Under the pieces are notes generated by a model. The model did not search any database and was not told the DNA's origin. It worked only from the letters and a program-made list of their open reading frames with translations. Positions 50,462-59,857 of a stretch of DNA of 64,000 nt are shown piece after piece; the stretch's first letter is position 1; the number at the start of each line of letters is the position of its first letter. The DNA lies in assembly GCA_964405685.1 (NCBI GenBank), contig CAYOOP010000002.1, forward strand, positions 62,001 to 126,000, written 5' to 3'. Made by a program: the position numbers and the translations under genes. Source of the DNA: CAYOOP01 sp964405685. Lineage in GTDB: Bacteria; Pseudomonadota; Alphaproteobacteria; Rickettsiales; SXRF01.

Positions 50462-51151
50462 CTAAACTACCACAAACTGTGCAATCACCGTTTCGCCCGC
50501 CACCATCCGCTGGCCGTTGAATACGAGGACTTCGGTGTTTTTGGGGAGGTAGACGTCGACCCGGCTGCCGAAGCGGATCATGCCGAAGCGTTCGCCGCGT
50601 TTGACATGTTGGCCGCTAGTAACATCGCACACCACACGGCGACCGATTAAGCCTGCAATTTGTACAAGGCCGAGTTTTTGGCCTTCGTCGGCGGCGATGG
50701 TCAAAAGATTGCGTTCATTGTCTTCACTTGCCTTATCCAGTGTGGGATTTAAGAACATGCCGGGGATATGGGTCGAGGAAATTACTTTGCCAGAAACAGG
50801 TACGCGGTTGATGTGTACGTCGGTGAGTTTCAACACAATGGTGATACGTTTTAACGGGTCGGTGCCAAGATCGAGCGCGGCAGGTGGAACCACATCGGTG
50901 ATCGAATGCACCGTGCCGTCAGCAGGGGCGATGATGAGCCCCGAACTGATCGGAACCACACGTTCAGGATCACGGAAGAAAAAAGCGACGAGAGCGGTGG
51001 TAACAAATCCAAGTGTGCCTAGGAAATCAGACATGAGTGCAAGGAGCAAAGCAATGACAGCCGCTCCCGCGATGAAGGGGTAGCCCGCTGGGTGAATGGG
51101 CACGAGGAGATCTTTGAAGTGGTTGATGTATTGGTTTTCAGAAGACGACAT
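50462..51151 (-). CDS. psd: Phosphatidylserine decarboxylase proenzyme
   Basis: Psd makes phosphatidylethanolamine. From the ATG at 51151 the product has 229 residues: a membrane segment (FIAGAAVIALLLALMSDFLG), FFRDPERVVP, LIIAPADGTVHSITDV, KLTDVHINRVPVSG, and the self-cleavage site in RFGSRVDVYLP, where the new pyruvoyl group forms from the Ser. It is the short (PSD-A) type common in alphaproteobacteria. pssA, which often follows, is not present here. Confidence 0.95.
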   Translation of the reverse strand: MSSSENQYINHFKDLLVPIHPAGYPFIAGAAVIALLLALMSDFLGTLGFVTTALVAFFFRDPERVVPISSGLIIAPADGTVHSITDVVPPAALDLGTDPLKRITIVLKLTDVHINRVPVSGKVISSTHIPGMFLNPTLDKASEDNERNLLTIAADEGQKLGLVQIAGLIGRRVVCDVTSGQHVKRGERFGMIRFGSRVDVYLPKNTEVLVFNGQRMVAGETVIAQFVVV

Positions 51152-51219
51152 GAGCACCTCGTAAGTGATTGCTTGAGGGCAAGATTACAACAAACCGCAT
51201 TCCATGCAAACAAGAATAG

Positions 51220-54200
51220 TTAAGCCGCCCTTTTAAGGGCAAGAAGGCGGCGTTCGATGGCGGCAGCGGCGGCGTTCTGTAAGTTTGCGAGTTCGCTGCT
51301 ATATTCACGCAGTAAGTCGATATTAGGAGCCGGCGAAGCCGACACATGTTCTATCTGCGCGCTCTTTGCTGAAACCTTCAGCGCTCCTATTTGTGCGCTC
51401 GAAGATTTAAGGGGATGAGCGGCCTCTTTCATGGCTTTGAAATCCTGGCTATCCAGCGCATCTTGGATGGTTTTGAGATAGGTTTGTGCAACCGTAAGGT
51501 GGCGGGCTAGCAATTTATGAATTTTATCTCCCATCAGCTCGCACAGGGCGGCAAACGTTTCTTCATGCAGAGTTTCTCCAACATCCGATGCTTGAGATTC
51601 TTCAGTCACAGTAGCACTTTCGCACTGCTTGTCTTTCGCAATCCATTTAAGCAAGACCTGGCTAAACTCGTATCGGCGAATAGGCTTAATAATATAATCG
51701 TCCATGCCTGCTGCTAAACATTTCTCGCGGTCCCCACGCAATGCGTGGGCTGTAAGCGCCACGATAGGGATATGCGTATGTGTCTCTTGTTCATATAATC
51801 GGATCGTTTTGGTGGCCTCATACCCATCAAGAATGGGCATTTGGCAATCCATAATCACCATGTCGAATTTGTGTGTTTTGAATTGGGTGAGCGCGGCTTC
51901 ACCGTCGCCCACACAGGTGACGTGGCAGCCATGTTTTTTAAGTACCGTTGCTGCTACTTGTTGATTCACAGTATTATCCTCAGCCAGCAAAATATGCACA
52001 TCTTTAAATGCAACATCTTCATGCTGTGCACGGCTTCCACGGCGGGTTTCCTTAAGGTTGTGTTGGGTAACGATTGGAATGGTGACGGCATTTTGTTTCG
52101 CTTCGGTGATCACCGCCAGCGCATCCCGCAAATGCCAATGGGGGTAGGGTTTGCTTAAATAGGCTGCAAACCCTACCTCCTCTATTTTTTTCTTGTCACC
52201 ACGGTTGGGGATCGCGGTGATCATAAGCAAAGCAATATCACGTGTGGCAGGGGTGGATTTAATATGTTGTCCTAATTCTATAGCGTTCATATCCGGGATC
52301 ATAGAATCGATGATAACAGCATCAAACGCCGAGTTTTTTGCAAGTATCTCCAGCGCTTCTTTGCTGCTGGAAACAGTGTCAACCTGCACGCCATAAGGGG
52401 TCAAGTATTCGCGGACAATGGTGCGCGCAGCGGCGTTATCATCCACCGCCAAAATGCGCAAGTTTTTTAAAAATAACTCCTGTGGGGCAGGGAAGGCAAC
52501 GGCATTGGCTGCATCGGCACCCAGTACCATCGTAAACCAGAAGGTGGAACCTGTGCCATAGGTGCTACGCGCACCGATTTTCCCGCCCATCATATGTGTT
52601 AGCTCTTTGCAAATAGAAAGCCCAAGGCCGGTGCCGCCGAATTTGCGGGTGGTGGAGCTGTCGGCTTGGGAGAATTTGTTAAAAACGTACTCGATTTTAT
52701 CTTCAGGAATACCAATCCCCGTATCTTCAACCTCAACATAAAAGCTCAGCTTATCTTCCGACGTTGGCACGCATTGCAGCGATAAAATTACATGGCCGCG
52801 CTCGGTAAACTTAATGGCATTGTTGATGAGGTTATAAAGAATTTGCCGCACCCGGCCCGGGTCACCGATGACGTAACGCGGAGTGCCTGGGGAGTAACGT
52901 AGCATAAATTCTAACTGTTTTTCTGCGCTTTTAAGCGACATGACATCGCAGACTTCTTCGCATAGGCTTTGCAAATCAAAAGGAATGTATTCCAGTTCAA
53001 TTTTCCCTGCCTCGATTTTGGAAAAATCGAGAATATCATTGATGATATCGAGGAGGGATTCGGCGGAGGAGCTGATGGTTTCGGTGTAGCGCCGCTCGGT
53101 AGGGTTTAGCTCGCTTTCCAGCAGTAGATTGGTCATGCCGATAATACCGTTCATGGGGGTGCGAACCTCATGGCTCATATTGGCAAGAAATTCGGATTTA
53201 AGCCGCGCCGCTTCTTCCGCCTGCACTTTGGCGGAAGCGAGCTCATTGTTTTTCATTTCCATCTGCCATGCGTATTCCTTGAGCTGCATTTCCGCATCTT
53301 TGCGTTCACTGATCTCCATAGTAAACCCTGTCATGCGGACGGCCCTGCCAGCTTCGTTCCAGCTAGCCTGCCCCCGCGCCTGACACCAGATGTAGCGGCC
53401 ATCTTTGTGGTGCAGGCGATACTCGATGCTATACGGCTTACGGGTTTTGAAGTGTTTGGTTACCTGGGCCTCAACGTGGTCGCGATCATCCGGATGTAAA
53501 AGATTTCTGAAGGTTTCAATGGTGTGGGGTAGTTCGAAGGGGCCGTGCCCTGTGAGATTCATAAAACGTGGAGAATAATAGACCTCACCCGTTTCAACAT
53601 TCCAATCCCACAGCCCGTCCATGGTGCCCGAAATGGCGATGTCTAGACGTTCCTGGTTACGCGCAAGTGTATCCAACATATCGTTAAACACATGCGCGAC
53701 GTGGCCGATTTCGTCCGGATGGCAGATTTGCGCATAGGCATTTTTGTGGCCTTTCGCCTGATATTCCATCGCTGATTTGATGTTGTTGATAGGGCCAAAG
53801 ATGTTGCATTTTACGGCGATGTAAAGTGACAGCGCCATGCTGATGATACCGAGTGATAAAATCAGTGTCATCACCGTGACGTCTTTTTTTACATCGTCGT
53901 AAAGAGTGGCGGTGTCGTAGGCAAGGTGCACGACGCCTTTGGTCTTTCCGACCCCTCCGGAAGCTGGGATGTTCAGCAGCAGCGTGCTTTCAAAACGTAA
54001 GTCTGAGTGGTAATGTTTGGGTACTAAGGTGCCTTGGTGTGTACGATGAATATCATCACGGGTGTCTTTTGTAGCCACGGCCTCCAGCGGCTTACCTACC
54101 CATTCCGGATTCGCCGTAGCCACGATGACGATGGGACCACCTTGCCGGTCTTCGGTAAGAAGTATAGAACGCACCCCTGCCAAAGAGCCTAGGGATTTAA

Positions 54201-54435
54201 GGCTTTTTGTAACTTCAGCGGAGTTTTTACTGTCGTCCACTATATCTTGTATGGATTGCAAAATTGTAGTGGTGCGTGCGCGGATATCTTCATCCACCTC
54301 TTTATTTTCGTAGTAATTGATGGCAGCCGCCGCAGCGCTTACGGCTATGATGCCTATCAACATTATTTGCGCCATTAAACGGGCAGCAATAGAGCGCTGA
54401 AAAGGGGTGAGGAATCTGCGGAAATAGAATACCAT
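51220..54435 (-). CDS. Hybrid sensor histidine kinase with PAS, two receiver domains and HPt
   Basis: This 1071-residue kinase has a membrane helix near the N-terminus, a periplasmic or extracytoplasmic domain (about residues 45-185), a second helix (about 190-212), a HAMP-like segment and a PAS domain with PAC (about 262-385). HisKA follows with the phosphoacceptor His in FLANMSHEVRTPMNGIIGMT (about residue 422), then an ATPase domain (VEVEDTGIGIP and KFGGTGLGLS). Receiver 1 has IIDSMIPD, receiver 2 has VIMDCQMPILDGYEA, and the HPt domain has KEAAHPLKSSSAQIG. A full internal phosphorelay is possible. No output regulator is adjacent. The input signal is unknown. Confidence 0.94.
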   Translation of the reverse strand: MVFYFRRFLTPFQRSIAARLMAQIMLIGIIAVSAAAAAINYYENKEVDEDIRARTTTILQSIQDIVDDSKNSAEVTKSLKSLGSLAGVRSILLTEDRQGGPIVIVATANPEWVGKPLEAVATKDTRDDIHRTHQGTLVPKHYHSDLRFESTLLLNIPASGGVGKTKGVVHLAYDTATLYDDVKKDVTVMTLILSLGIISMALSLYIAVKCNIFGPINNIKSAMEYQAKGHKNAYAQICHPDEIGHVAHVFNDMLDTLARNQERLDIAISGTMDGLWDWNVETGEVYYSPRFMNLTGHGPFELPHTIETFRNLLHPDDRDHVEAQVTKHFKTRKPYSIEYRLHHKDGRYIWCQARGQASWNEAGRAVRMTGFTMEISERKDAEMQLKEYAWQMEMKNNELASAKVQAEEAARLKSEFLANMSHEVRTPMNGIIGMTNLLLESELNPTERRYTETISSSAESLLDIINDILDFSKIEAGKIELEYIPFDLQSLCEEVCDVMSLKSAEKQLEFMLRYSPGTPRYVIGDPGRVRQILYNLINNAIKFTERGHVILSLQCVPTSEDKLSFYVEVEDTGIGIPEDKIEYVFNKFSQADSSTTRKFGGTGLGLSICKELTHMMGGKIGARSTYGTGSTFWFTMVLGADAANAVAFPAPQELFLKNLRILAVDDNAAARTIVREYLTPYGVQVDTVSSSKEALEILAKNSAFDAVIIDSMIPDMNAIELGQHIKSTPATRDIALLMITAIPNRGDKKKIEEVGFAAYLSKPYPHWHLRDALAVITEAKQNAVTIPIVTQHNLKETRRGSRAQHEDVAFKDVHILLAEDNTVNQQVAATVLKKHGCHVTCVGDGEAALTQFKTHKFDMVIMDCQMPILDGYEATKTIRLYEQETHTHIPIVALTAHALRGDREKCLAAGMDDYIIKPIRRYEFSQVLLKWIAKDKQCESATVTEESQASDVGETLHEETFAALCELMGDKIHKLLARHLTVAQTYLKTIQDALDSQDFKAMKEAAHPLKSSSAQIGALKVSAKSAQIEHVSASPAPNIDLLREYSSELANLQNAAAAAIERRLLALKRAA

Positions 54436-54599
54436 GGATACCACTTTAGCAACGTATGGTTGCGGATTGGTAAAGATCGATATTTCTTTTTTGGGCCAAT
54501 AGGATGGTTATTGTAAAACAGGGCGCTGGTGTTGTCACAAAAGTTTCACATGTGCAGCCTGCAACCTTCGGTTAGAATAGCAGCTGGAGAATGCTTTTT

Positions 54600-55154
54600 A
54601 TGGATGCTGCAACCCAACCCATACCCCCGTCGCCTATCATCTATGATGTGAAAGTAGGTGCGGGGAAAGCTGCGCCCAAGACGGTTTTTAATCAATTCTT
54701 TGCCGATATGGTGGCAGGAGCGTCCTCGATCGTAATGGGTGGTGTTACTGCGTGGCGGCTGATTGAAGAGCGTGCGCATAAGAACCTTTCGTCCATGTAT
54801 TTGACGGAAGATATTAAAGTCGACCGCGTCAAACACGGCACGGAAATTCGGCGTCAGGTGGTAGAAGGCACGCTGACCGAACAGGAAGCGTTTCATAAGC
54901 TGCAAGAGGGCGTGAAATACTACGAAAACAAAATGGACGAGCGGTTTTTAAAATCCGGTGTCGGCAGCTTGGGCCGTAAACTTGGTGTATTGCGCAGCCA
55001 CCAAAAATGGGAAGTGGCGGTAACTTCACTTGCCGTGACTGGTGTTGCGCTCGGATCCGTCTTGCTCATGACGCGTGAGCTTTTTGCACAATCAAACGGT
55101 GCGCCGGAGAAACAAAAAACGAGCGATCTCCTGAAAGATCAAGCCCATGAGCGT
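54600..55154 (+). CDS. Predicted membrane protein of unknown function
   Basis: The product of about 185 residues starts at the ATG at 54600, which has GGAGA ten bases upstream; an in-frame ATG three codons earlier is also possible. It has a hydrophobic segment near NQFFADMVAGASSIVMGGVT, a charged helical middle (about residues 60-110), and a C-terminal transmembrane helix (WEVAVTSLAVTGVALGSVLL) followed by a polar tail. No family is recognised. It precedes fur on the same strand, with a 44-bp gap. Confidence 0.72.
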
Positions 55155-55201
55155 TAATTCCTAAGCTTGCCAACTGTGCCAAAACGTGTAAGTTCGGGGC
55201 C

Positions 55202-55624
55202 ATGCCTTCGCGTATTGAAAACAAATGTTTAGAAAAAGGCCTGAAGATGACGGGGCAGCGCCGCATCATCGCACGGGTGCTTTCGGAATCCGATGATCAT
55301 CCTGATGTGGAAGAGCTCTACAAGCGCGCCTCGAGCGTGGATAAAAATATCAGCATCGCCACCGTTTACCGCACACTTAAGCTGTTCGAAGAAGCGAGCA
55401 TCACCACCCGGCACGATTTTGGTGATGGCCGGGCGCGCTATGAAGAGGCGACCGAAGATCACCACGACCACTTAATCGATATCAAAAACGGCAAGGTGAT
55501 TGAATTTACCAACCAGGTGATTGAGGATTTACAAAAGAAGATTGCCGAAGAACTCGGCTATAAACTCATCGGGCACCGCTTGGAACTGTTTGGTGTGCCG
55601 ATGGGTAAAGTACAAAAGAAATGA
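55202..55624 (+). CDS. fur: Fur-family metal-dependent regulator
   Basis: Fur-type repressors bind metal and control uptake genes. The 140-residue protein has the winged-helix part (LKMTGQRRIIARVLSESDDH and ISIATVYRTLKLFEEASI) and the metal/dimer part with RHDFGDGRARYEE and EDHHDHLIDIKNGKVIEF. It lacks the CxxC zinc pairs, as do alphaproteobacterial Fur/Mur proteins, so iron or manganese could be sensed. It overlaps the next gene by 4 bp (ATGA). Confidence 0.93.
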   Translation: MPSRIENKCLEKGLKMTGQRRIIARVLSESDDHPDVEELYKRASSVDKNISIATVYRTLKLFEEASITTRHDFGDGRARYEEATEDHHDHLIDIKNGKVIEFTNQVIEDLQKKIAEELGYKLIGHRLELFGVPMGKVQKK

Positions 55625-56448
55625 CTGAAACAATAGCATCACCAGCCACCCTAGGCCCCGAACCTATTGCCGCCGGCAATTTGGAGGTCATTCTTGCAAC
55701 CGCTGAAGCTGACATTCAAGCATCGCAGGCGTTGCGCTACCGTGTTTTTGTTGGTGAAATTGGTGCCATTCCGACGGTTGAAAACAAGCGCGTAGAGCGT
55801 GACATGGACGAGTTCGATGCCGTGTGTGACCATTTGCTGGTGGTAGAGCACCAGGATACAGGCGGGTATAAAGTTGTCGGTACGTACCGCATGCTTCGGC
55901 GCGCGCCGATGCAAAAAATCGGGCGGTTTTACACCGCAACGGAATTCGATATTAAGCCGATGCTGGATTTTAAAGGCGAAGTACTCGAGCTTGGCCGTTC
56001 ATGCGTGGATGTTGCCTACCGCAATCGTTCGGTGATGCAGTTGCTCTGGCGCGGCATCGCGGCGTATGTTGAGCATTGCCATATTGATATTATGTTCGGG
56101 TGCGGCAGTTTATATGGAGCCGACGTTGCAAAACACGCCGCAACGCTTAGCTATCTTTACAATGCACATTTGGCACCGGAAGAGCTGCGTATTCGCGCGC
56201 TGGCGGAACGTTATGTGAAAATGGATATTCTGCCGATTGAGCAGGTGGATGTAAAACGCACGTTCGTGGGGTTGCCGCCACTAATCAAGGGCTATTTGCG
56301 CTTGGGTGGTTTTGTGGGCGACGGTGCGGTGCTGGACCCAGAATATAATACCACCGATGTTGCCATCATCGTCAAAACCCAAAATGTCACTGGGAAATAC
56401 GTCGAACGCTACGCTAGCGCTTCGCTCAAAGAAGCATTGATGGGCTAA
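55621..56448 (+). CDS. OlsB-like GNAT N-acyltransferase
   Basis: This 275-residue protein belongs to the hemolysin-like acyltransferases that include OlsB, which makes lyso-ornithine lipid from ornithine and 3-hydroxyacyl-ACP. Landmarks are QALRYRVFVGEIGA, DEFDAVCDHLLVVEH, VVGTYRMLRR, ELGRSCVDVAYRNRSVMQLL, and HIDIMFGCGSLYGAD. The next gene is a PlsC-type acyltransferase of the OlsA kind, which fits ornithine lipid synthesis. The first residues (about 20) are not conserved in type. Confidence 0.87.
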   Translation: MTETIASPATLGPEPIAAGNLEVILATAEADIQASQALRYRVFVGEIGAIPTVENKRVERDMDEFDAVCDHLLVVEHQDTGGYKVVGTYRMLRRAPMQKIGRFYTATEFDIKPMLDFKGEVLELGRSCVDVAYRNRSVMQLLWRGIAAYVEHCHIDIMFGCGSLYGADVAKHAATLSYLYNAHLAPEELRIRALAERYVKMDILPIEQVDVKRTFVGLPPLIKGYLRLGGFVGDGAVLDPEYNTTDVAIIVKTQNVTGKYVERYASASLKEALMG

Positions 56449-56449
56449 C

Positions 56450-57199
56450 ATGTGGAAAGTCTATCTTCGGATGGGGTGCATTGTTGCTGTGCTAACAGTC
56501 GCCATGGCACCCGTATGGTTTTTTCGGCGTATCGGTAGTAACCGTCAGGCCTATATGGCAACGCGGTTTGCGTGCCGCATAACGGCACGGTTGATGGGCA
56601 TGCGAGTGATTGTGCGCGGCCAGCCGAACCATGTTCGGCCCTTGCTGATTGTCAGCAATCATATCAGCTATCTCGATATTATAGCGTATGGCTCGGTGCT
56701 TCCCATCGTCTACACCCCCAAAAGTGAAATTGCGACGTGGCCGCTGATTGGCCCTATCTGCCGTTTAATTGGTTGTGTATTTATTGACCGCAAAGCGGTG
56801 CGCACGTCAGATAATATGGACAATATAAAAAAAGCACTCGCTGGAGACCGCCCGGTGTTATTATTTGCCGAAGGAACCACCAGCGATTCAAAACGTATTT
56901 TGCCGCTGCGTTCTTCGTATTTCAGCATTACCCAAGAAGGCGGTATTATGGTGCAGCCGGCATTGCTTGCTTATACCAAGATTCATGGCCTGCCGGTGGA
57001 TTCGACCACGCGACCACTCATTGCCTGGTATGGGAACATGGATTTTTTACCTCATCTTAAAACGCTTCTTAAATCTGGCCCTATTTTGGCTGAAATTGAG
57101 TTCTTCCCCGTCGTTAATCCGCAAGACTTTGAAAATAGGAAGATTTTATCCACACATTTGGAAGAAATTTTGACCGTTGCACACCAAAATTTACTCTAA
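56450..57199 (+). CDS. PlsC-type 1-acyl-sn-glycerol-3-phosphate acyltransferase (possibly OlsA)
   Basis: This 249-residue membrane acyltransferase has a membrane segment (MGCIVAVLTVAMAPVWFF) and the four family blocks: IVSNHISYLDI (HxxxxD), the region IATWPLIGPICRLIGCVFID, LFAEGTTSDSKRILP for EGT, and QPALLAYTK. It starts one base after the OlsB-like gene's stop. Either it makes phosphatidic acid or, with its neighbour, ornithine lipid by acylating lyso-ornithine lipid; the neighbour favours the latter. Confidence 0.88.
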   Translation: MWKVYLRMGCIVAVLTVAMAPVWFFRRIGSNRQAYMATRFACRITARLMGMRVIVRGQPNHVRPLLIVSNHISYLDIIAYGSVLPIVYTPKSEIATWPLIGPICRLIGCVFIDRKAVRTSDNMDNIKKALAGDRPVLLFAEGTTSDSKRILPLRSSYFSITQEGGIMVQPALLAYTKIHGLPVDSTTRPLIAWYGNMDFLPHLKTLLKSGPILAEIEFFPVVNPQDFENRKILSTHLEEILTVAHQNLL

Positions 57200-57244
57200 T
57201 TTAATGCTTTTTCGCTAGGCTTGGTAGCTGAGGGAGCATGGTAT

Positions 57245-57622
57245 ATGATGTCACCTATTAATATCGGCGTAAGTGGTTTTAATGCGGCGAGTGATCGCAT
57301 CCAGAAAAGCGCCAATAATTTAGCGAACCAATTTTCGACGTCGCAAGTCAAAGACGGCGTTGTAACCGATGAGCCGTATGTACCACAAACGGTGCAGGCG
57401 ATCAGCGAGCCGGGCGGTGGCGTTACTACAAAACTGATCGGTAAAACTCCGGCAACGGTGATGACGCCTAACGGTGACGGTACTACCAGTGAACTTCCCA
57501 ATGTTGATACGGCCGAAGAACTCGTGAACATGCAACTTGCCAGTTACGATGCGAAGGCAAATCTCGCGACGATTAAAGTGCAGAATCAAATGTCGCAGAG
57601 TCTACTTGATATATTTGTGTGA
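57245..57622 (+). CDS. Flagellar rod/hook-like short protein
   Basis: This product of about 126 residues starts at an ATG with GAGGGAG seven bases upstream. The N-terminus (NIGVSGFNAASDRIQKSANN then LANQFS) and the C-terminus (VDTAEELVNMQLASYDAKAN then LATIKVQNQMSQSLLDIFV) match the terminal segments of flagellar basal-body rod proteins such as FlgC. The middle is short, so it is not a full FlgG. No other flagellar gene is in the window. It may be a remnant or a rod-like protein of other use. Confidence 0.78.
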   Translation: MMSPINIGVSGFNAASDRIQKSANNLANQFSTSQVKDGVVTDEPYVPQTVQAISEPGGGVTTKLIGKTPATVMTPNGDGTTSELPNVDTAEELVNMQLASYDAKANLATIKVQNQMSQSLLDIFV

Positions 57623-57628
57623 TCTGAT

Positions 57629-58099
57629 ATGGCAAAAGCCATGCCGAAACCAGCATTTACCGAAGATTCAAAACGCGGCCACGAGCGCCTGGTGGCGTAT
57701 TGGCAGAAGCTTAAAGGCAGCAAACGTTTTCCCACCGAAGAACAGATTGAACCGAGCGCGCTGAGCGATTTGTGGGACGGAATGTTTCTGCTCAACACCA
57801 ATAAAGAAACCGGCGATTATTTTCGCTATGAATATATGGGTTCGGCGATGATAGATGCTTACGGCGTTGACCTCACCGGAAAGACACACGACGAATATAC
57901 CGAACCAAATGTGCGCTCGATCATGCGTGCGTCCGCTGAGATTGCGAAGAGCGGCGAGGTGGCGATCGACGAATCCGAATTTATCAATAAGCGCGGCGAA
58001 CGGGTGAAATACCGTTGCTCGCTGGTGCCGCTTGGATCTGAGAGTGACCCTGATCGTGTGCGGTTTATCCTTGGGTTCATGCGCTGGAAAACGGATTAA
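57629..58099 (+). CDS. PAS-domain protein
   Basis: This 156-residue protein has a single PAS_5-type domain (DUF1457 kind): WQKLKGSKRFPTEEQIEPSA, LWDGMFLLNTNKETGDYFRY, YMGSAMIDAYGVDLTGKTHD and a C-terminal strand region VKYRCSLVPLGSESDPDRVR. No output domain is present, so it may bind a small molecule or partner. It is 6 bp downstream of the rod-like gene and likely co-transcribed with it. Confidence 0.85.
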   Translation: MAKAMPKPAFTEDSKRGHERLVAYWQKLKGSKRFPTEEQIEPSALSDLWDGMFLLNTNKETGDYFRYEYMGSAMIDAYGVDLTGKTHDEYTEPNVRSIMRASAEIAKSGEVAIDESEFINKRGERVKYRCSLVPLGSESDPDRVRFILGFMRWKTD

Positions 58100-58103
58100 T
58101 CGT

Positions 58104-58418
58104 ATGACAACCGCAGCCGAGCCCTTTGAATCTTTTCCGTTTGCAAGCACAGGCCTTGGGCCGATTGTGAATGCGAATATCTACATCATCATGGGAAAAG
58201 ACGGCACCAAGAAACAGGTCGAAGCCGCCAGCGTCAGCGAGGCCCTGCGGCAGGTCGGTATGCACGATGCGCTGCGCGTTGATCGCTTTGATCCTATGAA
58301 CCAAACCTTGCTGGGGCTGGAACAATTTTCTGCTACTGCTCCGACAATAGAGGTTCCACTTGCTGCAGAACCCGCTACTACTGGTGCCGATGTTGTTGCC
58401 GACGCAGCACCCAACTGA
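58104..58418 (+). CDS. Small protein of unknown function
   Basis: This product of 104 residues starts at an ATG 4 bp after the PAS gene. It has NANIYIIMGKDGTKKQVEAA and SVSEALRQVGMHDALRVDRF, a compact alpha/beta part with no known name, and an acidic Ala/Thr-rich tail. Its last 41 bp overlap the end of nhaA on the other strand. The close spacing after the PAS gene supports translation. Confidence 0.62.
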   Translation: MTTAAEPFESFPFASTGLGPIVNANIYIIMGKDGTKKQVEAASVSEALRQVGMHDALRVDRFDPMNQTLLGLEQFSATAPTIEVPLAAEPATTGADVVADAAPN

Positions 58419-59550
58419 TCGCTGCTATTCCACCGATCGCTGCAAGCAGCGAACCGCTTAATACACCCAGCATCACCGCGTCGTGCAAGTGCTTATCGAT
58501 AAATGACAGCCCGCCGATAAACAGGCTCATGGTGAAGCCGATGCCGGCAGTGATGCCAATGGCAACGACGTGAGGTAGTGTTAGCGGCGTAGGTAGAGAG
58601 GCGATTTTCAGCTTCAGCGCAACCCATACCGCAAGTGTGATACCCAGAGGTTTGCCGATAACAAGCCCGAGCGTAATGCCGACAGTGACAGGGTGAACTA
58701 GAGCGTCTGCGCTTAATCCACTCAGCGACAACCCAGCATTAGCAAATGCAAACAACGGCACGATCGCGTAGGCTACCCACGGGTGTAGACCGTTGATAAT
58801 GCTTTTACCAATAGGCTGGCCTTCCACATCGAGAGGTTTGATGGGAATACACAGCCCAAGCACAACACCGGCGATGGTTGCGTGGACGCCTGATTGATAG
58901 ACAAACCACCACAACACCAACCCAATTGCCAGATAGGGCGAGGCGAAGCGTACATGCAGCCGATTCAGCGCCAATAATGCGGCCACACACACGCCCGCAT
59001 ATTGCAGGGCTTCCAGGTTCAGCGAAGATGTGTAGAAAAAAGCGATGATGAGTACGGCGATTAAATCATCAATCACGGCAATGGCCATCAGTAGAATTTT
59101 AAGTTGGATGGGTACGCGCTTGCCAAGGAGTGCTAGAACACCAAGCGAAAATGCAATGTCGGTAGCACACGGTATTGCCCAGCCTCTTAGGGCCTCCGTG
59201 CCGCTATTAAACCAGGCATACATCAAAGCGGGTGCTACTACACCACCGATTGCGGCAATCACCGGCAGGGCAGCTTTCGCGCGTGAATTCAGCTCGCCCT
59301 CTACCAGCTCGCGCTTGATTTCAAGGCCAACAAGCAAAAAGAAAACCGCCATCAGCCCATCGTTAATCCAATGCTGCAGCGAAAGATGGAGTGTTTCTTC
59401 GCCAAGGGTGAACCCGCCTTTGAACTCAAGCAATGCGTGATAATCCGGAGCAAGTTCGGAATTGGCAACCAGTAGCGCCAGCACAGTTGCTAGCAGAAGA
59501 AGAATACCGCCGGAAGCTTCAGTCGCAAAAAAACGGAGGAGAAATTTCAT
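58378..59550 (-). CDS. nhaA: Na+/H+ antiporter NhaA
   Basis: NhaA exports sodium in exchange for protons. The 390-residue protein has about 12 helices, the tandem Asp motif in AIAVIDDLIAVLIIAFFY, FLLVGLEIKRELVEGEL, CATDIAFSLGVLALLG and IGFTMSLFIGGLSF. The start overlaps the higA stop (ATGA), so it is translationally coupled to the toxin-antitoxin pair. The 3' end overlaps a convergent small gene. Confidence 0.96.
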   Translation of the reverse strand: MKFLLRFFATEASGGILLLLATVLALLVANSELAPDYHALLEFKGGFTLGEETLHLSLQHWINDGLMAVFFLLVGLEIKRELVEGELNSRAKAALPVIAAIGGVVAPALMYAWFNSGTEALRGWAIPCATDIAFSLGVLALLGKRVPIQLKILLMAIAVIDDLIAVLIIAFFYTSSLNLEALQYAGVCVAALLALNRLHVRFASPYLAIGLVLWWFVYQSGVHATIAGVVLGLCIPIKPLDVEGQPIGKSIINGLHPWVAYAIVPLFAFANAGLSLSGLSADALVHPVTVGITLGLVIGKPLGITLAVWVALKLKIASLPTPLTLPHVVAIGITAGIGFTMSLFIGGLSFIDKHLHDAVMLGVLSGSLLAAIGGIAAISWVLRRQQHRHQ

Positions 59551-59846
59551 GCGCTCGGACGATGATGTTCGCCGGGAGCAATCACGCTGTAATCACAGCG
59601 GCTTTCTGCTTCTTCGATATCGTACCCCGCTTGCAGCCCTAGCCATAATTCTTTGGAGGTGTTGAAATATCGTGCAAGGCGTATCGCCGTGTCTGCCGTC
59701 ACGGCCCGTTTGTGTAGACAAATCTCATTGATACGGCGTGGCGGAACGCCCACGGCGCGCGCTAACGCATTTTGACTTAACCCCAGCGGTTTTAAGAAAT
59801 CCTCGAGCAACACGTCACCCGGGTGTATGTTTTGTAGCTTGGCCAT
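59547..59846 (-). CDS. higA: HigA-type antitoxin (XRE family)
   Basis: This 99-residue DNA-binding protein starts IHPGDVLLEDFLKPLGLSQN, followed by ALARAVGVPPRRINEICLHK as helix-turn-helix and RLARYFNTSKELWLGLQAGY, the standard HigA layout. It neutralises the toxin encoded upstream and probably represses the operon through the two palindromes before higB. The toxin-first order is typical of hig loci. Confidence 0.94.
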   Translation of the reverse strand: MAKLQNIHPGDVLLEDFLKPLGLSQNALARAVGVPPRRINEICLHKRAVTADTAIRLARYFNTSKELWLGLQAGYDIEEAESRCDYSVIAPGEHHRPSA

Positions 59847-59857
59847 AGTCCATCCTC

